Shown: positions 16,195 through 27,009 of the stretch, in pieces | How positions within the stretch are numbered: the first letter of the stretch is position 1 | Layout of the letters: the number at the start of each line of letters is the position of its first letter | Assembly (NCBI GenBank): GCA_025642065.1 | Contig: JAODUP010000562.1 | Location: 78,501 to 142,500 of the forward strand | Reading direction: 5' to 3' | Length of the DNA: 64,000 nt | From: Paralvinella palmiformis | Taxonomy: Eukaryota; Annelida; Polychaeta; Terebellida; Alvinellidae | The notes under the pieces: generated by a model | The model's database searches: none | The model's input: the letters and a program-made list of their open reading frames with translations, nothing else | Told to the model about the DNA's origin: nothing | Program-made: the position numbers and the translations under genes

Positions 16195-16290
16195 TCTTTG
16201 TTTAGCTTCGATATTGATCAAATCCGGGACAAACGGAGGCTGGGTGACCCTCCCAAATGATATATCCCACATACACAGGTATAAGTCTGA
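16195..16290 (-). mobile_element. SINE-C fragment
   Basis: The minus strand carries CCTGTGTATGTGGGATATATCATTTGGGAGGG-type sequence that matches the SINE-C body. No tRNA-like head is clear. Confidence 0.4.
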
Positions 16291-16583
16291 TAAAAATCGG
16301 TAGTGACGTATTTTAATAGACAAACTTATATAGGAAGTAGACACATAGTATAGACAGTTTATGGGTTTTATATTAAGCTTTTCAACAAACAGTTAGCTAA
16401 TTCATATAATATATGACTTTTCTTAAATATTCGGACCGGTATACTGTTAAAACTGGAATGACTCATTAAGATGGGCGCAATTTATTCTCTTGTCACTGAG
16501 TATGTTTTCTATGTGAAACGTTTGGTGTATTATTGATTTTTATGGGGTACTTTATAATATAATGATGACCGATATATATAATG

Positions 16584-16585
<2 letters not shown>

Positions 16586-16655
<70 letters not shown>
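16586..16655. repeat. (TA)n microsatellite
   Basis: About 34 TA units with one CA interruption. Confidence 0.9.
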
Positions 16656-16658
<3 letters not shown>

Positions 16659-17496
16659 GTTATTTATGTAGCTTAAGTGGAGAACCATCTGGGTTAGACC
16701 ACTCCAATGGCTTGCGTTAAGTGGTTCGTAGTGTATAATTATCACTGGAATGGTTCTTATTAACACAGTTTATTACCCGGATGTTGTCGACACAGATGAT
16801 CTACAATTTAGTATTTTCCAACAGGGGACGAAATCTAAACAAAGAAAACTAGAATTAGATGTCACATTCGGTAGAGAAATACTATGACAGCTGCCAGTCT
16901 GAGTGAATGACTCCATCTACTATCGTTATATTCTATCATTAACAACTCATTATTTCTGTAATAGTAAATGAAATATATGTTGAAACTATCTATATAAATA
17001 AAAGTGAATGTGTGTTTGTAAGCTCGCAAAAAATCATTTAAAGCTTTAAAAGTCCGCGCAGAGCTTTTAAGGTTGTATATGATATATTGTGAAAATAAAC
17101 AGTAAGATAATATTTCGCTTGTACTTGGTGAATATTAGATTGATTGATTGCTACGCACATAATACACTGAATAGCTTCATGAGATAGTATATTTCTGGCC
17201 ACAGGATTTTATTACCGTGACGGCCAATAATACATCAGACAGTCAGCATTAACAACGATCTATAAACATCAAGTGATATTGAGTATTTCGCATTTCGTGA
17301 AGTTCAATGGCGACTTACTACATACATACAACTATTTTGACACCACAGTTTATATTCAACAGTAATTTTCTGTGGTCCAAAAGAAACCTGCACACAAAAC
17401 ATTTCGACACCTCAGATGCTGACCTCAGCTTTATTCTGGGTTCGAATAACTAAATAAATCCTACCTATATGAACCTTATCGAAACTGTCCGACTAG

Positions 17497-17498
17497 TC

Positions 17499-17549
<51 letters not shown>

Positions 17550-17554
17550 CTCTC

Positions 17555-17602
<48 letters not shown>

Positions 17603-17609
17603 TGTGTGT
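17497..17609. repeat. (CT)n(GT)n(CT)n(GT)n array
   Basis: Alternating blocks of CT and GT, about 110 bp in all. Confidence 0.9.
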
Positions 17610-17768
17610 AGGATGAGTATAATATTTATATTATGTGTGGTTCCATCGCTTTGAGAGAAATATTTTGACAGATACATTTAATTTAAATACCAGAAAAATA
17701 TCTAAAATAACATGGAATTTATTTGAAGAAAGATCTTTCGAAATTAGAATAGACAATACGCGGTGATG

Positions 17769-18160
17769 AATCCTGGACAAAATCTTTCAAGAAAAAATCC
17801 CACAGTACGAAATCTACCCGGATATAATCCCACAGTACAAAATACCACAGGAAATAATCCCAGAAAGTGAAAAGAAGGACAAAATCCCACACAATAAAAC
17901 TACATTTCATCACAATAATTTGTTGCATTCAAGTAGAGCCCATTGATACAAATTGCAATTAGAATTTAAATTTCAATGGGCTCCATGCAATTACAACAAA
18001 AAATTAATGTGATCAATTAACTGAGGGATCAGATCATCTTGGGTAACCTGTATTGAAGCTAATTGAAATATGAGAAGTTACAGTACTGTGGGATTATGTC
18101 CGGGTAGATTTCGTACTGTGGGATTTTGTCCTGTGAGATTTTGTCTGGATACCTCTGTGA
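17769..18160. mobile_element. Palindromic foldback repeat (MITE-like)
   Basis: The left arm at about 17790-17840 (AATCCCACAGTACGAAATC...) and the right arm at about 18083-18140 (its reverse complement) match over roughly 45 bases, with CCCACAGTACGAAATCTACC as the core. A second, inner pair GAGCCCATTGA (17936-17946) and TCAATGGGCTC (17973-17983) marks the centre. Each arm also holds sub-repeats of about 25 bases built on GGGATTTTGTCC. The whole unit can fold into one long imperfect hairpin, typical of non-autonomous foldback DNA elements. No transposase is encoded. An apparent minus-strand open frame with WDF/WDY repeats is a by-product. Confidence 0.65.
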
Positions 18161-18640
18161 CATTGTCCTGTTTAAGAATGTTCTTTACCAGTTTGTGTAC
18201 ACAATATTCCTCGAGTCATACGTTTGTCAAAAATTAGAATCAGCTGAAACTGAGACGTTTATGTAAAATGGACGTCAGTTATCTGCCCTAATTACAGTCA
18301 GGTCACGTCCAATCAATATTAATACAACATGAAACGACGTTATTTTTTTAGAAAAAAAGTGATAAGACACCGAGTGGCGTCGCTGAACAATTACATCAAT
18401 ACATATATAGCTTTATGGATATGGGAGGCAAACATATTTCATACATCATCCTTTCATCTGTATAATTAAATTCCTTTGTGAAAATCATAGTGAGAAATGG
18501 TAGCTGTTGCATGATATTAAACTAACACTGTCAAGTTAATGCGTCTCCAATTGTTGACGAAGAAACATAAATGTATCTATTTATTTAACCATAAATGATA
18601 TAGAAAACAGTTAACTAGTCCCTTAGATGTATTAATGGAA

Positions 18641-18687
18641 TTGTGTAAACAAACAGCTGTGACAACTGGAGCTGTTTGTTTACACAA
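18641..18687. repeat. Perfect 18-bp inverted repeat with 11-base loop
   Basis: The arm TTGTGTAAACAAACAGCT (18641-18658) is exactly reverse-complemented at 18670-18687. Each arm contains GTAAACAAACA, a forkhead-type core. It is either a hairpin remnant of a mobile element or a regulatory palindrome. Confidence 0.75.
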
Positions 18688-19508
18688 AGCTGAAGCGAAG
18701 CTGGTGATTTATGTGCACGTTTGGAACACTTCTCTAATATTGAATAATTAGAGTACGTGGATAATATTTCCAATTAGCCTCAACAATCAAGTAGATTAGG
18801 CTATTAATGGATTTTTTCTTCCCAGCTGGAAGTCAATTAGTCCATTTGCGGGTTGTTATTATGCAAGTGACATGGTTTATATATTGGCATGTGATGGATG
18901 GCTGCGAGTCGTTTCGTCACCACACCGGCTCGTCCCCAAAAGATAGGTCGTTTCGTCACTTATAAAAAGTCGTTTCGTCGCCAACCAAAGGTCGTAGCAG
19001 CAATAATTCATTGATATCTAACTATTTATTGACAAAAATTGTTTAATAAGGGAAGCACGGATAAAAATAGCAGAGATTAGCTATAGATAAAATATAATAA
19101 ATTGACACAAAAAGATAAAAAAACACATCAAGCTGAATGAAATGATTTAAAAGAAGAAAGAGAGAAAAAAAAACAGAAGAAAAATGAACAACTTATATTG
19201 AAAAGGATTCATTCATTCACAGATACAGAGGGTACACTCATACATGCGCACCGTTTCAACAACTCCTTAGCCGAGATATCCCTTGTTATCAACTAGAAAC
19301 ATGGGTTAGTGATAATTTTCTGTGCTTTATTGAATTTTGGACGCCGATATCGCAAGGCCAGGCCATTAAAAATTAATTGTACTTACGTACTGACGAAGGT
19401 TCCCTCTGTGTATATCAATTAGATTAATGTAGAGACCGTTCGGTTCAAAATCTAGAGATGAGGGATGCCTTGATCGACTAGATTGCCTTTGTTTGTTCGC
19501 TACTGAAC

Positions 19509-20012
19509 CTAAAGCCATGGGCTTCGGCCAATCTGTTGCATGATTCCTCTTCTTCGAAACTGTGTAAGTAAACCAAGAGAATTCTTACATGTTCTCGCCC
19601 ACGTTTTGTAGAAGGTTTTATTCTGGTTCAAGTTACTTTCGTACGTATTGTTTATTGTCATATCCTCAGGGGCCGGGTCGAGCAGTGACGACTCTTCACT
19701 TATCACTGGAACCACGAATACTATCGTGTCCACTTCGGACATCAGTGACATATTTGGTGCTGAATGTTTCATCGCCGTGATAGGATCGATCCTGGTGGAC
19801 GCAAGATCGGACGTGGTGGAGATATCCAGACATGACACCACTATAGTACTGTTGACTGTTCAGCTGGGAACACAGCTATTTTGCTTAGTTAACCTGTATA
19901 TGGCAACTCCCGTTCTTTACGCCTAGCCATCGCATAACGGTACGCAGTATAGCCCGTACCACAAGTACGGTGACACAAATCATTACATCTATCACACTGA
20001 AAAAGTAATTGA
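19509..20012 (-). pseudogene. Decayed zinc-finger protein fragment inside the inverted-repeat element
   Basis: On the minus strand, after a plausible acceptor, residues CDRCNDLCHRTCGTGYTAYR give a C-x2-C-x3-CH-x3-C cluster. It resembles the PHD-like finger of FLYWCH/MULE-type proteins that are multi-copy in molluscs and cnidarians. The frame then meets TAA at about 19902. It resumes as VFPAEQST and needs a shift to continue as a 110-residue low-complexity acidic/serine-rich stretch (STTSDLASTRIDPITAM...). One stop plus one frameshift mean it is not intact. The family assignment rests on the finger alone. Confidence 0.45.
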
Positions 20013-20048
20013 AACACAAAACTGTTGGTGAAAATTAGCTTGAATGTC

Positions 20049-20050
<2 letters not shown>

Positions 20051-20119
<69 letters not shown>
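20051..20119. repeat. (TA)n microsatellite
   Basis: About 35 uninterrupted TA units within the inverted-repeat element. Confidence 0.95.
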
Positions 20120-20121
<2 letters not shown>

Positions 20122-20689
20122 TTATTACCATATAATGTGTATTAACATTATAATATAAAGTAAATTTAAAAACTTTATATATGTTTATGTATAATTACTG
20201 ATGGCGACGAAAACAACTACAAGAGCTTTCAGTAGGCAACGAAACGCCTTTATCTTTTGACGACGAACTGGTATTGGGTAGGAAACGACCTATAACCTGA
20301 TGGATTATATTAATATCCCGTTTGTATTACTTGTTCTAATTGATAACTGTTCGGTGTCTTCATTTCCGCCTTATCTGTTCTGTCGTGTCCAAATGTTCAG
20401 TAAAATATTGGGACTTATTGTTAACTGGATGCTCCCAGGGGAGATGAGATTGTCAGCTCAAATCACATAGACACACATAACTATGGGATTCGAATTCAGT
20501 ATTTTGAATATTAGATGAAACGTTGGCGTGTGAAAAATCACAAACGTCCCTGTTCATAACTTAACAAGATAATCCTCCCCATACCCCCCCCCCACACACA
20601 CACACACACCCACACGTACAGAAAACTATGATAATGATCAGAAAGTTGAGGTGCCGTCAATTATCGAGGAATAAAGCCATACATGTGGC

Positions 20690-21285
20690 TAATTAAGTTG
20701 TATCGCAAACTATTGATGTATTAGCGATTTCTAGAACATGGCTTGGAGCTGATACTGATCAGCTCACCATAAATGAGTTGGTTCCTACAGGTTGTGAGTG
20801 TAATCATATTCCTTGTAAACATTTGCAGAAGCGATGATGGTATTGGCATATTCTACAAATCGGGATTGACTGTTACGATGAGTAAGTCAGAGGCACCGGA
20901 GATGTATGCCCATTTTAAAAACATGGACTGTAACATTAATATAGATACGGTAATAGTAACATGTTCTATTATATATCGTCCTCCTCCTTATAAACAAAAT
21001 GGCGTTAGAAACTCATTACTGTTTGAGGAATGATCTAAATACTTAGATAACATAGATATTATGTTGTTATAATAACTGGTGATTTAAATTTCCGTGTAGA
21101 TTTTAAGTCTGATTTTGAAGGTCGTAGGTTTTGCAGTATTAGGTATTTACACGGATTGACTCATCATGTGAACGGTGCAACTCAGAAAGGAAGCCACAAA
21201 CTCGATTTGGTCATCTCTAGAGAATCGATCTCCAGCATATTAGGCGTTCCTTCTGTAAGTGACCTTTGTCTCAGTAGCAACAAAG

Positions 21286-21288
<3 letters not shown>
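20690..21288 (+). mobile_element. Non-LTR retrotransposon (LINE-a) endonuclease-domain fragment
   Basis: The translation shows the order of an apurinic-type endonuclease: TWLGAD, GIGIFYKSG, CSIIYRPP, ITGDLNF and then KLDLVISR. This is typical of CR1/L2-like elements. Several frameshifts and stops make it dead. It is cut off on the right by a 60-bp (TA)n array, after which the sequence switches to an unrelated LINE on the other strand. Confidence 0.8.

Positions 21289-21289
<1 letters not shown>

Positions 21290-21348
<59 letters not shown>
21290..21348. repeat. (TA)n microsatellite at a LINE junction
   Basis: About 29 TA units exactly between LINE-a (plus) and LINE-b (minus) sequence. Confidence 0.95.
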
Positions 21349-21351
<3 letters not shown>

Positions 21352-21354
21352 AAA

Positions 21355-22010
21355 CATCATAGTTTTTGTACATTGCGCCACCCTCTCTATAGCATTACCT
21401 CCAATTTGTAATATAAAGCTAGCAACATTAACCTGTTGGTTGTGCTTAAAAATCATGTAAGTAGTTTTGTTACCATTTAATGAAAGTTTGTTTGCTCTAA
21501 ACCAATCACTCACTACAGTTAGATTAGACTTTAGAGTTTCATATATTAGAGAGATATCGGACGAAGTTGTATAAATTGTGATGTCATCAGCAAAAAGAAC
21601 ACATTTGGATTTTTCAAGATAAGATGGGATCTCATTTACATATATAATAAATAAAAGAAGCACGAGTTCTCTCCCCTGGGGTACTCCACAGGTTATATCA
21701 GATGTGGCAGATGAGTGAGATTTGTATTGAATCTAGTGTTTTCTATTTTCTAAATAGCTTTGGAACCAATTCAGTGCTATCCACCGAACACCTTACTTTT
21801 ATTTATTTATTAATTATAACAGTATTGTCTATTGTTCGAAGGCTTTCGATAAGCCCACAAATGAGGCTGTGGTCATCCTTCTTGTATCAAGTGCTTCAAC
21901 TAAATCTGCATACATTTCTATAACAGCCTGTATAGTTGATCGTTTAGCTCTAAATCCATATTGTTTATCTGATAATTTATTTTTAACAAAGTTGTACTGA
22001 CGTTTATATA
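21355..22010 (-). mobile_element. LINE-b reverse-transcriptase fragment, minus strand
   Basis: The minus strand encodes QYGFRAKRSTIQAV, a palm motif CVLFADDITIYTTSS with the FADD catalytic box, and WFRANKLSLNGNKT. This is a non-LTR reverse transcriptase of a family different from LINE-a. Frameshifts and stops are present and both ends are missing. Confidence 0.8.
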
Positions 22011-22014
22011 ATAC

Positions 22015-22180
22015 TTTTTATTTCATCTTCAATTGGAACTTGTATTGAAGATATTAGTATTTGGATGAATAGCAACATGTTGAAATTGAATAAGGGTAAG
22101 ACCGAATTAATTGGGGTTTTTCCATCCAAGCAACACGTGAAGAAAACTGATAATCTTGGCATTATGGTAGGATCATAAAT
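22015..22180 (+). mobile_element. LINE-a reverse-transcriptase scrap
   Basis: It encodes EDISIWMNSNMLKLNKGKTE and is a diverged second copy of 23325-23470 in the main LINE-a block. It is placed out of order, upstream of the segment that should precede it. Confidence 0.75.
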
Positions 22181-22204
22181 CACCATGCTCCTTCGTGTTA
22201 AAAA

Positions 22205-24112
22205 TTCATCAGGTTGAGACCAGAAGTTCCTTGGTACTCCGATAAACTCAGATCTGCTAAGAAAATGTGGAGGAAATCAGAGAGAACCTGGCGCCAAACT
22301 TCCTTAATGGTGAACTTTGAAATATACAGGGATCTCTGTAGAAAAATTAATACATTACTCTTCGAGGAGAATAAGTGTTTCTATTCCTCAAAGATAGAGG
22401 AATGTGAAAAAGCTCAAAAAAACTCTTCAAATTAATTAAAAACTTGATGGGAAGTAACGCAAATGTAAATTTTCCACATTTTACCGCTGCTGAACTCCTG
22501 GCGGACAAGTTCAGCAATTATTTCATAAGGAAAACAACAATTATCAGGAATAAGATAATTTCGGATACCCCAAACACTACCGGCGATATTTCCATGGATG
22601 CAGATATTATGTTTGATGGAAATATGCTCGAAATGTTTCGACCGACTTCTGAGGTTGAAGTCAAGGAGATAATAATCAAGTCTTTTGTGATTTGGATCCA
22701 CCGCCCACTTGGCTTTTTAAGAAATGTGTGGATCACTTTCTACCACTGATAACAGCCATTGTTAATAGGTCAATGGATGAATCAGTGATGTCGTTGTGTT
22801 TGAAGAAATTAAGAATTATTGTCCTATTTCTAACCTTCGTTTCATCTCTAAGCTTATTGAAAAGGTAGCAGCAAGGCGTATAGAAGAACACTTAGAACAC
22901 AATGATCTCAATGACCTTTATCAGTCTGCTTATCGTAGAGGTCATTCAACAGAAACTGCTCTCTTGAAAGTGCACAATAACATTGCTGAGGCTCTTAATG
23001 AAGGATCCATGACTGCAATAATTATGCTTGATTTATCCGCACCTTTCGACGTAATCGATACCCAATTCTATTGGAGCGTATAAACTTGGGTAAAGTCGTA
23101 ACTCACCGACAGAACTCTGTGTGTTTCAGTGGCCAATAAAATATTGCCAGATGTAGGTCTTCTTTATGGTGTACCACAGGGATCCATTTTAGGATCAAAG
23201 AATTACTGTATGTATACCAAACCAGTTGGTGAAATTATTAAACAGTATAATATTAAATATCATTGTTATGCCGATGATACACAAGGGTACATGATTTTGA
23301 AGCCAGGTGATAAATGGGATGATATTTCATCTTCAATTGAAGCTTGTATTGTAGACATAAGTACTTGGATGAAAAGCAAAATGCTGAAATTGAATAAGGA
23401 CAAGATAGAATTAATTGTTTTCTTATCCAAGAAAAATGAAAATCTTCTTATTAAGGTAGGATCCAGTTATATAAATTCTTCCATGTCTATAAGAAATATA
23501 GGGCTTATATTAGATAATATCCTAGGAATGGAGAAGCAGGTTAATTCTATATGTAAGTGTTGTTATTATTAAATAAGAAATATATGACTTATTCGTAAGT
23601 ACATAAATGATGAAACGTGCATGACTTTAGTCCAAGCCCTTGTTATTTCTCGATTGGACTATGCCAATGCATCTGTACAAGATCCTGTTTCATACATTCA
23701 AAGTACTGAATGGAACAGTACCATTGTATCTAAGCGATCTGCTCAAAAATATATATATATACCAGTGAGAATTTTCGATCTGAGTCCGGTTCACTTTTGA
23801 GGGTACCAAGAAGCCATACAGCACTGTACGGAGAGAGATCCTTCCGAGCATCAGCTCCCAGGCTGTGGAACGAGTTGCCAAACCACATTAAACTCGCATT
23901 AAGTAAAGATATATTTTGTAAGATTCGTAAAACCCATTTATTTTAATTGGCATATTTATAATATTAAACCAGTTTATTATGTATGATATGTATTTGATTT
24001 ACATGAGCTCAGAATATATTTTAATTGTGTTTTAAATGTTAAGCGCCTTAGAGCAATTTCGGTTGAATAAGGCGATATATAAAATACTATTATTATTATA
24101 TTATTATTATTA
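22205..24112 (+). mobile_element. LINE-a main block: linker, reverse transcriptase, C-terminus and 3' tail
   Basis: In order along the plus strand: a basic linker (VPWYSDKLRSAKKMWRK), a pre-RT region, the RT fingers (LNDLYQSAYRRGHSTETALL, IIMLDLSAPFD), YGVPQGSILG, the palm HCYADDTQGY, the thumb (MKSKMLKLNKDK), and a GH-type C-terminal domain near 23640-23930. The 3' tail ends in AAGGCGATATATAAAATAC and (ATT)n, as in CR1/L2-like elements. At least four frameshifts or stops disrupt it. Confidence 0.85.
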
Positions 24113-24270
24113 GGATCCAGTTACATATATTCTTCCACGTCTGTGAGAAAACTACGTCTTACATTGGAATAGAGAAGCAGGTGAATTCAATATTTAAACT
24201 ATGTTATTATCAAATAATAAATGTAGTACTTATTGGTAGGTACATAAATGATTATACATGCAAGACAACA
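24112..24270 (+). mobile_element. LINE-a fragment, third copy
   Basis: It repeats 23455-23620 of the neighbouring block (GGATCCAGTTACATATATTC, GAATAGAGAAGCAGGT, GGTACATAAATGAT) at visible divergence. Confidence 0.65.
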
Positions 24271-24389
24271 GGGAATTATAATAGGAAATAAAGGAAAGAA
24301 ACTAAGTTTTATTTATTTTTTGTATCGTGTATCTTTGATCCCATTATTTATTTATACAATTGGGCAATAATTGCATATTTATTTTTTAG

Positions 24390-24730
24390 TGAGGTATGTC
24401 ATCTGCAGAAACGCGATTTCTACTTTAACGGGACATACGTCATTGGTACCAAAATCTGGATTCCGGCGAACTTCACCTCAGGTGACGCTAGAGATTTGGA
24501 TTGACGGCGAGATCATCCTGAAGGACAAGTGTCACACCAATAACGTGTTTCAGGAGTGTAATAACACTTTCTTCAACCTAGTCGGTTGCCAATATCTCCT
24601 ATATTTGAAAGTACATCGCTTGATTCCAGAAGCCACTTGCACCATGAGAGTTCCTGAATTTCTGACATATATCAGACACAATATCCAGACACAAAGACTG
24701 CAGAGACTGCGATTTGCAATTTATTGCTAA
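24390..24730 (+). CDS. Candidate terminal exon of an unidentified secreted or membrane-proximal protein
   Basis: A pyrimidine-rich acceptor (TTTATTTTTTAG) ends at 24389. The frame is then open to TAA at 24728-24730, about 112 residues. The segment VTLEIWIDGEIILKDKC is followed by regularly spaced cysteines (QEC, VGC, ATC) and NNT, an N-glycosylation site. This is like an Ig-type or other beta-sandwich extracellular domain. AATAAA-type signals follow near 24803 and 24827. No upstream exon was found between the LINE remnants, so this may be an orphan or captured exon. The family is unknown. Confidence 0.4.
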
Positions 24731-24833
24731 TAATTGTGACTTGTTATACATATACTCGTCTGTCTGTATGTATGTTTATCAGATTATTGTTTTTGTATCA
24801 GAAATAAATGTTGATGATTGTCTGTCAATAAAG

Positions 24834-24890
24834 ACATACACACACACACACACATACATACATACGCGCGCGTACACACACACACACACT
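24834..24890. repeat. Compound (CA)n microsatellite
   Basis: CA runs broken by CATA and CGCG segments. Confidence 0.85.
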
Positions 24891-25879
24891 CTCTCACAAA
24901 TTTTCCGAATTACTGACATTTAGGAAACACAATAAAAAAGTCTAAATTACAAGAGCAGTTTTTGGTTTCACATATTTAGTACATACAATTAGCTTACTTT
25001 TATGTGAAGACGTATAAATTACTGCAGGATGGTAATGCATCCATTGTTTGGCGAATAAAGAATTGATGGATAATCGCGCCGTACAATGGGTACAAAGTAG
25101 TTATATTCCATTAATTACTAGCCTATGATAAATGGCCAGCTAAAACATACGATGCCCACAACAGGATTCTTGTCCATTGTTAATTCAAGATTCGGTGGCG
25201 CTTTGTATGGGACGCAATCCGATAGGCCTTGATGCGGCGTCTCAATGCTGTTATGAGGTGGGCACGTACACCGACCCGGAGTTCGATCTTTCTCGAGCGG
25301 AATAATTCTCTTGTGTTGAGTTCGAAAAGTTCAGAAAATTGGCTGCTACTGAATTGATCCGATAACTTCATGGCTAATATATATCCCCTTAATGCCCATA
25401 CAAAGATATAATTCCATACATTTGGACTCATTCAAATATTTATCACATAGAAGGTTTACTGGCAATAATAATCAGGTTTTATTGATTCTGGAGTCTGAGC
25501 CAGATGAAGGGTCGCTGAGTTTGATAGAATATGATGACTGATGGATTTGATGCGAAATAAACAACGGATAAATATGTGGCCATTTTTAGTGATCTGTTTA
25601 TATGGGTTCACTCCCATTTGTCAGACAGCTTATACTCAAACATTATACGGTTCAATGCACACATAATCCCATTCCCTTTATCTATTCCTCATTAATGGAC
25701 CAATCTAAAACATAACAATAAGAATATTCATTACACGTTTATTTATGTTTCGTTACATGTATATTGCATCTTGGAAAATGACTTGGAGTGTTCCCCTTGA
25801 AGAAGTCACATACTCTATGTGTTGTAAACCAGCCATAGTGATGCTACAGCAGTTGTGTCAAAGTCACTATATAAAGTAT

Positions 25880-26260
25880 AATGTACACTTACAATAACAT
25901 TTAATTGTACATGAGGAAGCCAACATAATAATAGGCGTATAGTGTATAGTGAACACTTACAAAACGAACTACCAGTATTGAGGAAGCCAATAAAGTCAAT
26001 ATATTCACTTATGACAACTTAATTGATTAATCCTCGTTTGTTATAATGATAAGTGTATAGTGTATAGTGAACACTTACAAAACAAACTACCGGTATTGAG
26101 GAAGCCAATAAAGTCAATATGTTCACTTATGACAACTTAATTGATTAATCCTCGTTTGTTATAATGATAAGTGTATAGTGTATAGTGAACACTTACAAAA
26201 CAAACTACCGTGAACATGCAGCATTTAATTGAGGAAGCCAACTTAGTTAATCCTTCTAGC
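25880..26260. repeat. 118-bp tandem repeat, about three copies
   Basis: The phrase AGTGTATAGTGAACACTTAC starts at 25941, 26059 and 26177, an exact 118-base period. The second unit is nearly identical to the first. Flanking partial, more diverged units (GAGGAAGCCAACATAATAATA and GAGGAAGCCAACTTAGTTAAT) are visible at both ends. Confidence 0.9.
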
Positions 26261-26360
26261 CAATATCAGCAATGACGTATAAAAACAACAACGTGTTACT
26301 GTAAGTGTGGGGTTATCCAATTATAAAGTGAGGGTGGTGCAATGTTGACCTACCCAAACT

Positions 26361-26488
26361 GTCTGACAAATAGGACGTCTGACAAATGGGACGTCTGACA
26401 AATGGGACGTCTGACAAATGGGACGTCTGACAAATGGGACGTCTGACAAATGGGACATCTGACAAATGGGACGTCTGACAAATGGGCA
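26361..26488. repeat. 16-bp minisatellite, eight units
   Basis: The unit GTCTGACAAATGGGAC is repeated eight times with single-base changes in the first, seventh and last units. On the minus strand it gives a spurious SDVPFVR/RRPICQTSHL peptide repeat. Confidence 0.95.
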
Positions 26489-26956
26489 CACCGTTTATAT
26501 GACGGCACAGTGAAGTTGAACGTGGCACAGCCATTAATAACTGACACAACCACGCAGACGCCTGAAGTTATTACAGACTGGGTTCTTTGACCTTTACGAT
26601 GACACCAAGAACATCTTCGATCATCGTTATCATAATCACTATTGTTTTGATCCCGATAATACAACTTCACCCCCCCCCCCCTCCCGACTTAGCTGTCATT
26701 TCTATTTCTTCATCGCATTAGCTTCCTTTACGATACGCAGCTGTTTAAAGAGGAAACCACAGTCAGCACGAATACTCCTCAGGTATAGTTTTACTATAGT
26801 ACAGCTGTGTCTACTCTTTAGTAACAGCTGAGCCCTATGGTGGACAACTGGAACAGAAATACACATTATTCCATGCCAGTAACCTGATATATCTTCATGT
26901 TAAAATATTTAAATAACCCATATCAGTAACTTGATATCCACTACCAGTAATTGATA

Positions 26957-26960
<4 letters not shown>

Positions 26961-27008
<48 letters not shown>

Positions 27009-27009
27009 A
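26961..27009. repeat. Compound (TA)n(TG)n microsatellite
   Basis: About 16 TA units followed by about 8 TG units. Confidence 0.9.

Larger units (their letters stand above)
13102..17760. other. Gene-free stretch upstream of the receptor
   Basis: No supportable exon. The receptor promoter should lie just above 13101. The stretch carries several compound microsatellites, a G12-type run near 14899 and a C10-type run near 15730. A possible splice-donor-bearing open segment at about 14540-14640 (minus) does not match the phase of receptor exon 2, so I left it out of the gene. Confidence 0.5.
18898..20302. mobile_element. Inverted-repeat element (~1.4 kb) with GACGAAACGAC-rich ends
   Basis: The left end (about 18898-18995) and the right end (about 20198-20302) are reverse complements over some 90 bases. 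Shared blocks are CAAAAGATA, GTCGTTTCGTC and GGCGACGAAAC with the same spacing. Between them lie AT-rich DNA, a 70-bp (TA)n array and a decayed zinc-finger fragment. This resembles a non-autonomous DNA transposon or foldback element. Target-site duplications are not clear, so the exact ends are uncertain. Confidence 0.6.

Noticed and set aside
17719..17928. Minus-strand frame with WDF/WDY repeats
   Set aside because: Explained by sub-repeats of the palindromic foldback element.
26361..26488. CRISPR-like array
   Set aside because: Sixteen-base units follow each other without unique spacers, and the setting is an animal genome; this is a minisatellite.
26313..26670. Repeated SDVPFVR / RRPICQTSHL peptides on the minus strand
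   Set aside because: By-product of the 16-bp minisatellite; no start context, domain or splice support.
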